Below are positions 35,556 through 47,459 of a DNA stretch of 64,000 nt, in pieces. The stretch is from positions 1 to 64,000 of the forward strand of contig JALNQF010000028.1 of NCBI GenBank assembly GCA_028456385.1, given 5' to 3'. The DNA comes from Ophiosphaerella korrae (lineage: Eukaryota > Ascomycota > Dothideomycetes > Pleosporales > Phaeosphaeriaceae). The translations under genes were made by a program, and so were the position numbers. Every line of letters begins with the position of its first letter. Position 1 is the stretch's first letter. The notes under the pieces are model-generated. The model was not told where the DNA came from. It searched no databases and worked only from the letters and a program-made list of their open reading frames with translations.

Positions 35556-37406
35556 ATGAGCGGGCTCGGGGTCGCCGGCGTCCTTCTTGGGGCATTCCCG
35601 CTCACCATATTCGGCCTCGAGCACTGGCGCGATATTGCTGAAGTCGGGGGTCTCTTCTGGAAAATACGGGAAGAGTATGCTGCATGCATACGAAAAATTC
35701 GTTTCTACGAGATCCTATACAAATAGAATCTGAAGTTACTACTGCTTCCCATTGTCGAAAAGAATGTAGATGTTCAAGACTTGATCGATAGCCCTGCTGG
35801 AGATGGTTGGAGCAACAAAGATTTACAAGAGCAGTTACGAGAACGACTACAGGAGTCATATGACATATATCAAATAATATGTGAAATGAATGATGCAATT
35901 CAGGAGTTGCGGAAAGAATTGGCACATGACAGGGACAACATTCAGAACAAGTTAGCCAAACCAGGCTCTCAGCAACCTTTTCGAGCAACAAGCCCACAGC
36001 CACCTATCAAGGCATACAAATTCTCGGCGATGAAAATGAATGCACGATTCGAGGCATTTAGATCGAAGTTCAGCTTCAATGAGCCGGTGCGCATCGAACT
36101 TATCAAGCAGCTCGAAAATGGTAACGAACAATTGGAGAAGCTTCTCAGCACAAGCAACCAAATTTACTCGTTAGAGATCTCAGCAAGAAGCGATTCAAAG
36201 CAGTCTTTTAGACTAGCCTCTGTGTTGAAAAGGGCGTGGAAAAAGTCAGACCATCTTTTCAAGGCCATCCAGTAAGCGTGGCAATGCTCATGTCAGCAAT
36301 ATCATTTTGCCAATCTTCGCCTTGAACACAGATTGGATGCAGAAAAATCCATAAATAAGACGCAATAAGCTCTTTGCTACGAGATAATTTTCATGAACAT
36401 CGCCCCCTCCAACTGGGACGGCCCATGGTCTTGCAAGTCGCTTCAGTGTGCCGAAATGACTAATTGTAACTCTCACAAAATCGGTCAACCAACATCTTCA
36501 ATAGCATCAGCTCATACACCAGTGCATGCATCAGCACAAATACCTCTAGATACGTCTGCATCGACACTAAGGACACTAAAAGCACGTATTCAACTCCCAA
36601 TACGACTATCCCAAGCAAAAGGGATATCTAGCGAATCAACCAAGAAGCAAGTATCTTTCGACCCTGCTACAAGTCCGCCAAATATACAAATAATCGAATC
36701 AATTCAGCCTAGTCTCAAGCTATGTGAACGCCTGGTAAACAATACAGGTAGCGAATGCATGGGCATAATTCGCCACAACAACGAAATATATCACTTACAT
36801 CCCATCGCAAGCAAACAAAAGATTGATACCGAAAGTACAAGCACGTTAGGCCACATCCTCTCCAAAGATTTCAACGACCATCTAACTCGACGGCAACGTT
36901 GTATCGCACTGCTTCTCGCATCATCCGTCGCGCAACTGCAATTCACTCCTTGGCTTACTAGCGGACTCAGCAAAGAGGATGCCTTCTTCTTCTTAGACGA
37001 GCAGGACGACTTCATCATATTATACAATAAGCCATATATCCGTCAGGGTTTTCAAAGTTACGTGACGACTCGAAATGACAAAACCAGATCCAAAGACAAT
37101 GATTTCTCATCACTGGGTATTCTATTACTAGAACTCTGCTTCGGCCAACGACTTGAGGATCAGCCTTTTCGAAGGCTCCACCAATCTAGCTCCCAGGATG
37201 CGAAACAAGCTTTTGACCTAATGCCCGCACTGAAATGGTGTAAAAGTGTGCGCGATGAAGGGGGCGACGACTACGCTACAGCTATACGGTAGTGCTTTCT
37301 CGAAGGCGCAAAGGTTGGAAGTCACAATTGGCGGAACGAATTTGTTAATCAGGTTATTATACCTCTAGAGAAATGTCAGGAGTGCTTTAGGGTAGTTAAT
37401 ACTTAG
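35556..37406 (+). pseudogene. DUF7580 (pseudokinase-like) protein, four in-frame stops
   Basis: From the ATG 35556 (MSGLGVAGVLLGAFPLTIFGLEHW) to the stop at 37404 the whole gene lies in one frame, without any frameshift. It is interrupted by TAG 35724, TAA 36273, TAA about 36366 and TAG 37290. The sequence follows the Pleosporales DUF7580 family: an N-terminal hydrophobic helix plus helical domain (KIRFYEILYK, LLLLPIV, WSNKDLQEQLRERL, FSFNEPVRIELI), a AWQCSCQQYHFANLRLEH core, and a C-terminal kinase-like lobe (TLGHILSKDF, RQRCIALLLASSVAQLQFTPWL, FSSLGILLLELCFGQRLED). The last stop sits where the family has Trp before CF, so TGG became TAG. The other stops can all come from CAG or CAA. All are CpA/TpG-context transitions, as RIP makes. 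The function of the family is not established. Confidence 0.85.
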
Positions 37407-38700
37407 AGACTATTCAGTATACCCTTTTTTGGGGGCTAAATTACTGTATATAAATGGGATTTTGAAAGATAAATAGGCTTATATTTAGTAACCTATAAAT
37501 ACTTAGAATATCTAACCTATTATATTAAATTTACTTTAATAGGCTCTCTATCCTTGTACGTGTGAAGACATGCCCGGATGACATCTCCATTGACCCCTAA
37601 TAATCCGTGAAAAAGAAGCACTCAGTATCATTGAAACGTCGAGAAGTTTTGCGGGCCCAAAGATGCAGTATTTTAATCTGCCAGTCAGCCAGACTATTTG
37701 TCTTCGTGAATTTTGTCACCGAACCGCATAATATCGCTTTATAAACCTAGAGTGGCATGGTAGATCCTCAAAGGAGATTTCTGGAGAATCTATTTTAGAA
37801 TACATATTTATCTGAATATTTGCGACGGTACCTTGATGGTATGAGGTTGAATGGCCTTCATAGGGCTGAATTGGTTCAAGGATAGTACCCCATTGGACAT
37901 CGTTGATATTGCATGCCACATAGTTTTCATTCACGTTGCTGATCACCAATATAGCACCGATATCTACTATCGCAGGACTATGCCCATGGGCCAGAAGAGG
38001 CATGGAAGAACCCGTATAGTTCGTTTTGTGACTATAGAGTATCTTGTGTATCTTTGCTAAATACTGAGAAAACCGTGTTGAGTATCAAAATTGTTACAAC
38101 TTGGTGGGGATGAATATAGCCAATTGCTGAAATAAAAGGAACCATAGGCTTCGTACACACAAGGCTGAACTGCTTACGGTCAGGGCATCGGAAGGCAATG
38201 CCAAGGAAATCATTGCCCTACACCCTCGCTTATTACCCAACGAAGATTTCAAAATGGGGCTAAGATGGTTGTTCGATCCAGCCTAGCCTCATCAGATAGA
38301 ACGTTTCAGCATTCAGGACAGCGCTCTTACTACACATTGGTTGCTCGATTTGGACTACTCGCTTCATTAGTCGCGCTTGAGCATTTCGTCCAATCTCTGT
38401 CTTTGAGTAGCTTTAGTAGTGATTCTGAAGATCCTTTTATAACCTGCTGTGAACACTCTAGGGATAGCTTTCGGGAACGGCATGCTCTATTTCGGATAGG
38501 CACTTAATATCACGGTCATCCAGCGGTATCGTTCGCAATATGTAATGACTTAGATGGAGCACAACAGCAGGTAATCATATAAGTTATCGGTTCCTTGTAG
38601 TTTTGTTTACTACACTTTTACCTAGGAATGATGGTGTAGTGTTGGCTTGAGCTGGCATGTTATTCCGCTCCGACCTCGGTCGGCCAATGTCGGAGTATCA
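37407..38700. other. Intergenic region with A+T-rich patch and a possible gene fragment
   Basis: A TpA-rich RIP-like patch spans about 37400-37560. On the minus strand, 38003-37716 is a 95-codon frame (AIVDIGAILVISNVNENYV...) with coding-like composition. It may be the tail of a decayed gene, but I recognise no family and find no clear upstream exon. This is the boundary between the accessory half and the core half of the window. Confidence 0.4.
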
Positions 38701-38710
38701 GCTGACTTTG

Positions 38711-38719
38711 ATCTGATAA
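38711..38719 (+). promoter_or_regulatory. SreA-type GATA box 1 upstream of hapX
   Basis: ATCTGATAA, an exact match to the ATCWGATAA element bound by the iron-sensing GATA repressor SreA in ascomycetes. It lies 50 bp before the hapX ATG. SreA repression of hapX in iron excess is established in Aspergillus. Confidence 0.75.
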
Positions 38720-38731
38720 ACTAGGATCTTC

Positions 38732-38740
38732 ATCTGATAA
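38732..38740 (+). promoter_or_regulatory. SreA-type GATA box 2 upstream of hapX
   Basis: Second exact ATCTGATAA, 21 bp (two helical turns) after the first, in the same orientation and 29 bp before the hapX ATG. The phasing would place two bound factors on the same DNA face. Confidence 0.75.
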
Positions 38741-38768
38741 TGCCGCTCTTCCTTCCAACAGGCGCATC

Positions 38769-40287
38769 ATGTCAGACACCACAGGCGACGAACGCCACGG
38801 GCGAAGTGAGTTGCTGCACTCACCCCCACCAATGTCAACACAAAGCCTACATGGTACTGACACGAGCATCAGAACTGGAGCCCTTGCCCAAAACTGTCGC
38901 CGGCCCTGGTGGCCCCTCCTCAGTTGGAGGTGGTCCCACAGGCAAGAATTACAGCATTCCGCCTCGACCAAAGCCTGGCCGAAAGCCTGCGACCGATGAG
39001 CCACAGACAAAGCGAAAAGCACAGAATCGTGAGTCGCAGCGGGCATTCCGCGCTAGGAAGGCCGCGAAGGTCCATGATCTGACCGACGAGGTAACTACCG
39101 TCAAGACCCAATTGGAAGAGTTACAAGCCAAATGCGCACAACTAGAGGCCCGCAACGCAGAACTCGAGTCGGAGCGAGACTACTGGAAGAGTGCACACGA
39201 TCAACTCAGTCGAGGCGAAAGTGCGCCCACAACAACCACGCCATATCTCAATCGCTTTACCTCATTGCCCATCTCACAATTCAACAATGTTGGCGACAAT
39301 GCCGACATGATGATGTTTTCCAATGATCGTCAAACACCCGATGAATCCCTAGTTGGGCTTTGCCACAGGTGCAAGCCTGAGCGATGTGCTTGCATAGAGG
39401 AAACCTTAGCTGGAGATAATGCGCAGGACCCTCCTTTTATGGAAGCTGTGGCCCTTCCTCGCCGCGGCGGCGCGACAGCTATGCAAGGTGACAAGGCACA
39501 CTCCCCAAAAACAGAGGACCCTTCTGAGCTCGAGATCGATTTCACTTCAACATACACATCTGCACAACCACCAGCCCAGGTAGATTTCCTGCTCGAGGAG
39601 GAGCACCAATCGTGTGGCTTCTGCACACGGCCCGACAACTGTCTCTGTAGAGATGAGTCACTTCGCGCTGGTGGCACCCCGATTGCCAGCGTTCCTACAC
39701 CAGTCAAAAGTGGCCCTGGCAGCTGTGCTGATTGCCAGACGAATCCCCAGCAGCGAGCATGGTGTCAGAGAATCGCCCAACTCAGAGGCGAGGCGACTCC
39801 TCCCATGTCACGACGGAGCTCGACGAGAAGCAACTCACTCAACGTCATGGAGCCCAAAGTTGAATCTACCATTGATAAATTCTCTCAAACATCTTCGCCA
39901 TTACCGGGCATCCGCTCTGTTGGTTGTACAGAGACCTACAAGCTGTTTGATGGCCGAGTATCTATGGACGTTGATCACCCGGATTGGAAACGACTACGAC
40001 CAATCCAATCAACAATACAAGATTCTCGGCGCGATACCATCATGTCTATGGAACCCGGCACTTATAGTGCGATGGAGGTTGATGTTGGAAGTATCCTCAC
40101 AACACTCCAACACAGCGGCCAGCCACTCAAGCCCCGCCCATCAGATGGCCCCCACGCGCCAATAGTTGAGAAGGCAGAGCAGCTTCGGCAAGCTAGTAAT
40201 TCACCACATACCCACGCACAAAGCCAGGCCCAAGCTCAGAACCAGCTTGCAGCCATGTCGCCGATCAGCATGGACACTACACCCTAA
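38769..40287 (+). CDS. hapX: bZIP iron regulator HapX
   Basis: Two exons, 38769-38805 and 38873-40287, with a 67-bp GT...AG intron (branch-like ctgac) give 483 residues. The N-terminal region carries KNYSIPPRPKPGRKPATDEP, the Hap4-like segment that contacts the CCAAT-binding complex. The bZIP basic region (KRKAQNRESQRAFRARKAAKV) and heptads follow. Cysteine-rich regions come next, CHRCKPERCACIE, CGFCTRPDNCLCRDE and CADC...WC, which sense iron as Fe-S clusters in known HapX proteins. HapX represses iron-consuming pathways and activates siderophore and uptake genes in iron starvation, and activates detoxification in excess. I chose 38769 because the other in-frame ATG (38740) needs the intron retained and overlaps a GATA box. 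Two SreA boxes just upstream fit the known HapX-SreA loop. Confidence 0.93.
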
Positions 40288-41332
40288 TTACGTTCGTGGT
40301 AAAAAAATCATTCCCGGTGACTAATGATACCCCCCGAGACTCTCCTTTCACGACTTTTTATGCATTTATGTAGCTTTCACATTGACACCTTGGTGTTATG
40401 ATCAGCAGTCTTTCTATGCTTGCTCGCGTTTCAGCCAGGATTCTAGATTTACGTTGATACGGCTCCCCAATGTTAGAGCATGCGTGCATTCATTTGTAAA
40501 AAGTATATAGCGAATACATAAGTAATAACAAACTTGATATCCGAAAACCAAAATCTTCGCACCTGTGAGCTGTGAGATACCCAATCAAATGCACCACTTC
40601 ACTGTTTACGGAATGTGCTCTACTTCGTAAACACGCCACCCTCACACCATTCCGATAAGTGTTGCCGCATTCGGGCTCAAGAACCACTTCTCTAGACCAA
40701 TCTAGACCATCGTGCGTTGAAATCGACCAACCACATCGCACATATTTTGTATGCACACGTACTCTTTGCGTCATCGCATATTGGGTGGAGATTATTCGGG
40801 TTGGGGAGGCATTGTGAGTGGCTAAATGGCGTCCTGCGATATCGGATCTTATCTGATGATCTAATAAGATTTCAAGGCTAGAACGAATTCGGAACTAAAT
40901 GTTGGCATTCGAGTATTTAAGAGAGGAGTAATACCAGTACTATTTGAGCAATCGGCGTGATTTCAAAAAGTTAGTTATACGCAACTCGCCAGTTGTGATG
41001 TTGCTGCTGTTGAAGGATGTGTTTCCGGCTTGCATCGTGTACTCCCAGGTAACTTTGCGCTAGTAAAGTACCCAGGTGCCTAGATAGCTGAGACGCTTTT
41101 TTGACCATCAGGGTAGACTTTCCGTTTCTCTAATAATTTAACTCCCCACATAAGTACTGTAAGTCATCGTTTGATTCATCTCATAGTTTCTCCGCATTTA
41201 TGAACTCGGTGTGATACCAACTATAACTATGTACTCTTCGATATAGTCCTATATTTCAACAAGTAGATGTAAAGGATCCAAATCTTGAGCACCATACAAG
41301 CGTTCATAACTCTTCATATCGTAGCCTATAAA
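40288..41332. other. Intergenic region downstream of hapX
   Basis: Convergent 3' regions of hapX and the GNAT gene. A 94-codon minus-strand frame (40774-40490) has no family resemblance, and I do not call it. Confidence 0.35.
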
Positions 41333-42056
41333 TCACCCAACCAATTCTCTCCCATATACAAAAAGCCTATGCTGTTCTCTCCACTTCCCCGCAATGAAAA
41401 ATCTACCTCCCTCAAATTCCAATACCTCAGGCGCACTCATACCACACTTAGCCATGACCCTCTGCGACGGGTTATTATCATCATTCACAATAGCTCGCAC
41501 ATACACTTTCTCATACGGTGCCCAGAACGCATTGGGGACGCGCGCACACGCATCGAACATAGCTAAAATAGACTCCGTGGCATATCCTTTGCCCCAAGAG
41601 TTTGGCAGAAACATGTAAGCGAGTTCAAGGGAGAGCCTAGTGGGTGTCGAAGCATGGCCGGTGCGAGGAAGAGAGTCCGTTTCGGCGGTAGAGAGTGAGC
41701 GGAGAGTTATGAGGCCGATGAATTGGGGTTCACTCCCTGCTTCGTCGTTTTCGAGGACGTGAACAACGTAGACGATGCGGTAGACTTTATCTTCGCCTTC
41801 GACTTCGGGGACTGGTAGCATGTTTTTGAGGCTTTTTTCAGTGTCCTCGATCGTCTTTGACGCTCCGTATAGGCTTCATGTCAATTAAGTATTTGAAATG
41901 CGATGTAAATAATGGGGAGGGCTGTTAGGCTTACCTCCACCATGCGCTTTGCTCGTCACTCCGAAGCTCATGGATCCAACTGAACTCCTGGCTACCACGT
42001 TCTGCAGTGGTCACAAGAGAAAGTTTCAAACGAGGCGTCAGGATAATTTGATCCAT
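41333..42056 (-). CDS. GNAT-family N-acetyltransferase (RimJ/RimL-like)
   Basis: Two exons, 42056-41935 and 41873-41333, with a 61-bp intron give 220 residues. It begins MDQIILTPRLKLSLVTT, the usual beta1 strand of RimJ/RimL-like enzymes (TPRLxLxxxT). The acetyl-CoA-binding motif A appears as LELAYMFLPNSWGKGYATESI, with the GKGYATE pyrophosphate loop. KVYVRAIVNDDNNPSQRVMAKCGM follows, the N-x2-S-x3-M/L-x-K-x-G-M/F segment typical of the family. It transfers acetyl from acetyl-CoA to an amine of an unknown substrate, often a protein N-terminus or a small molecule. It is convergent with hapX. Confidence 0.85.
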
Positions 42057-42727
42057 TCTGAATTCGGTTTAGAGATTTTGAAAAGACGTCAGCGAATTTG
42101 GAATATGACGGGCCTTTCTGCTTGCTAAGATGCAAAGGTCACAGCCTGGTTCGCTGGTATGGCTATGTAGTCGCGCATCAACAACTTATATATTTGCACT
42201 TTCCTATTTTCCGGTTAAGAACATGTCTGTAGCCGAAGGATGCGCGGGCTATCATATGCGAACTGCAAGTCAGATCGTGGAGGACATGTCTGTTGACGTT
42301 TTGGGACGCCCCGAAGCCCGACCGAGCTTATTAGTTTAGTCCGATTCCGATTCCGATGTCTTGCGTGCGCTGCCACCCAGCAGTAGACATACCTCCTGCC
42401 AGCAATAAACTTGAGCATCGTTGATGTGGTGACAGTTTGAAAGGATATAGCCTTGCAAGTCTACTGGAGCTGGCCATCTGAAGAACTTCACCTTATGGGA
42501 TACATTTTTTGATAACATTATTTCAAATAGGGAGCCTATTGAGCTCGCCACATGATAAACACATTACACCAACGCTCTGTGAATGACCAATCGTTCACTA
42601 TAAACGTCTTACGTCGTCTCTACATATGCTGAAGCAACCTCTTCTAGCCGGTATCATGATCCGCATGCAACATCACCGATCCAAAACGCTCTCGAAACCT
42701 AACATCATAAAGGTATCCAGACGTGGA
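42057..42727. other. Intergenic region
   Basis: Upstream region of the GNAT gene and 3' side of MCM5. No supported gene; 70-codon frames on both strands lack any motif. Confidence 0.35.
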
Positions 42728-45002
42728 TTATGCACTGGCTCTGTACACCACATGTCCTTGATGGCGCATCCGCACGGTGTCTCGCGCCGCCATGACATAC
42801 AATGCGCGCATGAGTGCTGGTTCCGAATAGCCTTTCCCATCGACCAACTCGCGTTTCAGGGTCGAAAGATTGACCTGCCAACCAATAGGCATGCGTCTTC
42901 GCAGCTCATCCTCGACCTTGCTGACTTCCTCCATCATTTCCTTCGATCCTTGGGCACCGCCCTGGTTGACTGCATCCATTGTGGAAGCAAGGAAGAGCCG
43001 GATGGCTTCGTCAACGTGACGCTCCTCAGCAATATGCGATAGCGATAGTTTGGCAAGTGACTCGGTAATACGGATGATGGCTTCTAACTGACGGACGGTA
43101 ATCGGAATGCTGGATCGCTGATTGGCGTTCATTTCTGAAGCGTGGACTTGCCGTCGAATGCTCACAAAGTGTGAGGATAACTTCTCAGCAGCTTCTGGCG
43201 ATAGCCTTGGTGCGCATCTTGATCTGCAATATGTGATGTAACGCTTCATCTTCTCGATAGATATTTCGGCCTGCACCGTTTCTTCGACGCCTCGACCACC
43301 CATGGCAAGGCCCATGACGTGCTTCGCTATCCGTTCGTCTCGTCCACGGTCGTGCTCGTCGCGCACGATGAATATCATGTCAAAACGTGACAAGATGGTA
43401 GTTTGGAAATCTATGTTCTCGCCAGGTGTCTTCATATCATCATAGCGACCAAAAATGGGATTGGCGGCAGCCAGAACGGATGTTCGCGAATTGAGGATAG
43501 TCGTGATACCTGCTTTGGCGATAGAGATGGTCTGTTGTTCCATTGCTTCGTGGATTGCAACACGATCCTCGTCCCTCATTTTGTCAAACTCGTCAATGCA
43601 AACCACACCACCATCCGCAAGTACCATAGCACCACCTTCAAGGTAAAATTCTCTTGTGGTGTGATCACGCTGCACGGAGGCTGTCAGACCAGCCGCTGAC
43701 GAACCCTTGCCAGACGTGTAGATGGCGATTGGTGATACCTTTTCGACGAATTTAAGGAGCTGAGATTTGGCGGTACCAGGATCACCAAGAAGGAGTACGT
43801 TTATGTCGCCACGCAACTTCATCCCGTCTGGGAGAATTTTCTTGGAGCCACCCATCAGAAGGCAAGCTATAGCCTTCTTGATATCCTTGTTACCATAGAT
43901 GGACGGCGCGATACAATTTGCAAATACCTCATAGATATCAGGTCTCCGGCTCATTTCCAAAAACTCTTGCTCTTCCTCTGCGCTGAACACAGCATTGCCC
44001 TTAGTTGTGTGATCAACGTCTGTATGAATGCCAACCGCGCGAATGTATGGATTTCGAATGGCCACGGCAGCGTTTTGTGACCGTTTTGAGCCCTTTTGCT
44101 GGTAGATGGAGAACACGCCCGTGATAGTGCATCTCGTGCCAGGAACAACTCGATTGGCTAGGTAACGATCCGCGGAGATCATGATATGTCGTGGTAACTC
44201 ACCAACAGGAACCTGATCTGGTGCCTCCTGCAGCTTAAGCACCTGCTGATCAATGAACTGACACCGTTCGTGCATAACGTAGTACGGATCGAGCGGGCAT
44301 TTATCGCCTGCCTCTCCTTCGCCTCTCTGCCGGGAGCATGTTCTTGGAAGAGAGACGCCTGAAAAGCCACCAGAGATAGATAACAGTTCGTCGTGCTGGC
44401 AGTTTCGGCACCTTATCGCGAGAGCAGTTGCTTTAGAAGACAGCGTTGAGGCACCGATGATGATGCCTGGTATCCGCACGAGATGAGAGACATGCCCTGC
44501 TGTAAGGTCACGAATGGACAATTCGGATGCAGTCGAGTGTAGGAGCAGTTGGTGTGCTGGGAGGAGAATATTCTTTTGGGAGGGGTAAACGATTCGTTGT
44601 GTGCATGTTTTGAGGGCTGCTTCAAACTGCTACTGTTAGGAGCAGACACAAAAACAGAGAGTAGGGATAGCCTACCAAGGGTATAACCTCTGCAGGGTTT
44701 TGCGTGAGGTTTTGTGCAAGCTCGTCATTGTAAACAATCAAATGGGCAATATCGATATCGCAGTAATATTGCTTCACAAGGACATTCTCTCGTATCTGAT
44801 CTCTACATAAGCCGTCAGATTAGGCTCAATTCAACGCGTAGAATATCAAATACCTGTAAATGAAGACATTGTCTAGGGTAAAGTCCATGATGAAGTCAAC
44901 CAGCGCTTGCTGGATGCGTGAGGGGGCAGTGGCATCCTGAACTCCATCGCCCGTCGCGCTGCCGAAGAGGCTGACTGAGTATGCTGATTGCCTATCCACC
45001 AT
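42728..45002 (-). CDS. MCM5: DNA replication licensing factor MCM5
   Basis: Three exons, 45002-44854, 44802-44676 and 44626-42728, with 51- and 49-bp introns give 724 residues, the normal MCM5 size. The N-terminal A-domain ([20 protein letters not shown]) and the C4 zinc-binding region (CRNC...C...C in the OB fold) precede the MCM AAA+ core. The core has Walker [14 protein letters not shown], Walker [10 protein letters not shown], sensor [11 protein letters not shown], and arginine finger LSRFDMIF. A winged-helix C-terminus follows. MCM5 is a subunit of the MCM2-7 replicative helicase loaded at origins and forms the Mcm2/5 gate. All catalytic residues are present. Confidence 0.96.
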
Positions 45003-47459
45003 TGTATTCAGTGGTATAGTTTTGTTCGCGACGTGAGGGGTCGTATGAAAGGTGGCGGTTAGGAGGGCAGGGGCGACGCGTAAATTGAGAAGTCGCGACC
45101 GCGTTTGGGGATCAAAGCGTCCATTAAGTCCATATTCGGCCTAATGTACCCCGCGCTCGTCACGTCAACCTCCAGCCTTCAATCAATAAAACTGCATTGC
45201 GCAATCGTTTGAAGTGCAAGTATCTGATCCATCTGAGCAAACTACAAGCTATATAACGATAAAAAATAGGGTTGTAACACTTACCACCTTATGACCTACC
45301 TCAAACTTCCCCTTGCCTTCGGCACTAAAAAAGAGTGCTACCTATGTTTGTCCACTCTAATCAGGACCTTGGCTTGGGACGAAGGACGAAGTGCACAATT
45401 AATATTACCTCCTGCTAATACAATTATGGTTGCCAGGAGTGACAACGAGTGGAAAAAGATATCTGAAGAAGTGGTCAGCAGTCTAACAACTGTGCAACGT
45501 CTAACGAGCAGGTGTCGAGCAGCGCTCCGCTATTTCCTAGAAAAATACCATTAATCAATCACATCTGAGAAAGTCATCGTCGATTCCAGAGCCAATCTCT
45601 ACGCAAAGTAACCGGTACGCTTTCGCATCGGTCAGCCACTGGTTTTTGTTCGTAGGGTGATCAAAATGACTCAACTTTGCCTTCGTAGTGTGGCAAACAA
45701 GACTTCCCTGTGCAAGCCACTATCTAAGCACGTAGAAAAAAAATACGAATCTTTTCGATTGTCATTGCAAATTTCAGTGTTGGTCATTTCCGTTCCTCAC
45801 GGATGCAACAGCACATGGCCGCAGCAAAGCCTTAGTCTTTACTCATAGATTTGCCCAGGCCCAGCTGATCACTCGAAACAGTCCTACATCATAGAGCAGA
45901 CTCGACTAAGTCGATGGTGATCTTGATCTTATGAATCTTCATTCATGACGGATCCGAATATGTTTGAGACCAAGCATGAAATGCTATGAGCACCACGATA
46001 TCGACATCCCCTTGTAGCGGATCGGCGATATGCAACAGATTCATCAACAATCATCAAAAGATATGTTTCCCGGTAATGGGGTGACGCTATTCAAGGCATC
46101 CCTCCGGCCCACTGGGTCAGCTAACTCATACCTTGGCATCGCTGCTAAGCACGATGTATCCACCAAGCACGCCTATTTTGACAAGACTACTTAGAGATTG
46201 GCGACTGCAACAATGTATGGTCTATTTGTCTTGTACAATTACACGTGGGGTTTATCTAGGCTCTCATTGATCCTAAGTTGCTCCACAGCGTGCTTCATCA
46301 ATGTCCCTTCATCGATTTCGCCTTCGCGCGCTCTATCGCATGACGCCTGCGCCCTTTCTCAGCTTAACCAATCTGAGACAGCCTTAGAGTGCCCTCAATG
46401 CATTGTAGGCACTTCCCATTACCTGGTTTCTTGACTACAAATGGCGTCAGCTATCAGATAGCAGGGATAATGACGGCCTGGTGCTATTGATGTAACCTGT
46501 TGGTTGTTGGCCGAAATGGGGACCTTTTCCGTTCTAAAGCATGCAACAATGCCTAATCATCTACTGCCGGCTGCAAAGCAATAAACCGTTCCCCGGCTTC
46601 ACAGCATACTGGGAACATGGGTAGCCGAGTGCTGACTTGCCATTGAGCTTGATCCGAGAGTCTCGATAGGCCAGTAATGGTAGGCTAGCTAATAGTTATG
46701 CTCACTGAGCTACAGCAGTTGCGTCGATGAAAGCCTTGCCTCCCACACGATCTGATAGAGTCTGGGTCTTTCCAAACCTTCAAGGCAACGAAGCACACCA
46801 CCACAGGTAGAATACTGCATAGCAAAGCCGGCAACCGGCACACGACTGTCTCACAGATTCTCTCGTCCTTCTTGGAAGTTGAATTTCCGCTGGATGTATC
46901 ATCGCAATACAACTCCATACAGGTGGTTTATGGGTGCTGCGTGCTCGCATCCTAAGTTATCATTGGCTGTTGACGAACCATGCCGCACGTTGGAGGGAAC
47001 TTCTGCCGAGCATGCCGAGGGCGGACACCTAGCGTTTGGCGGAGCGGCGCCAAGCGAATCCTCCACCAAGCTCGTGAACATATCGGTCGAGGAACCACGT
47101 ATGGCCACGACCCATCTTGAATGACCCAACGGCACTTTAGAACTGATGCTATCCACTCTTTCCAAGCAGCCAAGGGAGTTCGCCATCTCTTGCAAGGCCC
47201 CTTCGTGCTTATTTTGGGTGTTCCGTTTGCCTGGTTTAGAGAAACGCAGCGCACATGAGAGCAGAAGAACTATTGATTGGACGTTAGAGCAAAATTGTGG
47301 CGTTTGAGAGTTTTTCTTTGGCAATATGAGTAGAGCCCCGGGTGGGTTCTTTGGTGTATATAGAGTGCGCCTGGTCACTCCCAGTGTGATCGCGGCCATC
47401 TAGCATTCAACCAAATCCACCAGTCCACTGAGACACTTGGCAAGACAAGGAATTTCAAG
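45003..47459. other. Long gene-poor interval, phosphate permease promoter
   Basis: Small frames on both strands (for example 45291-45554 and 46198-46434) show no motif. A 166-codon minus frame at 47399-46899 starts at a true ATG but lies across the permease promoter and has random composition, so I do not call it. A CACGTG at 46242-46247 and a CACGTT at 46986-46991 are possible sites for the phosphate-starvation bHLH factor (NUC-1/Pho4 type). Confidence 0.4.

Noticed and set aside
38262..38290. gttcgatcc motif resembling a tRNA B box
   Set aside because: No acceptor stem, D arm or anticodon arm could be placed around it.
38740..38768. ATG at 38740 as the hapX start
   Set aside because: It needs intron retention, overlaps a GATA box, and does not fit the usual HapX N-terminus; the spliced start at 38769 does.
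40490..40774. 94-codon minus-strand frame downstream of hapX
   Set aside because: No family resemblance and a convergent 3' region; chance is likely.
46899..47399. 166-codon minus-strand frame starting at an ATG
   Set aside because: It covers the promoter of the phosphate permease, has no family resemblance, and its composition looks random.
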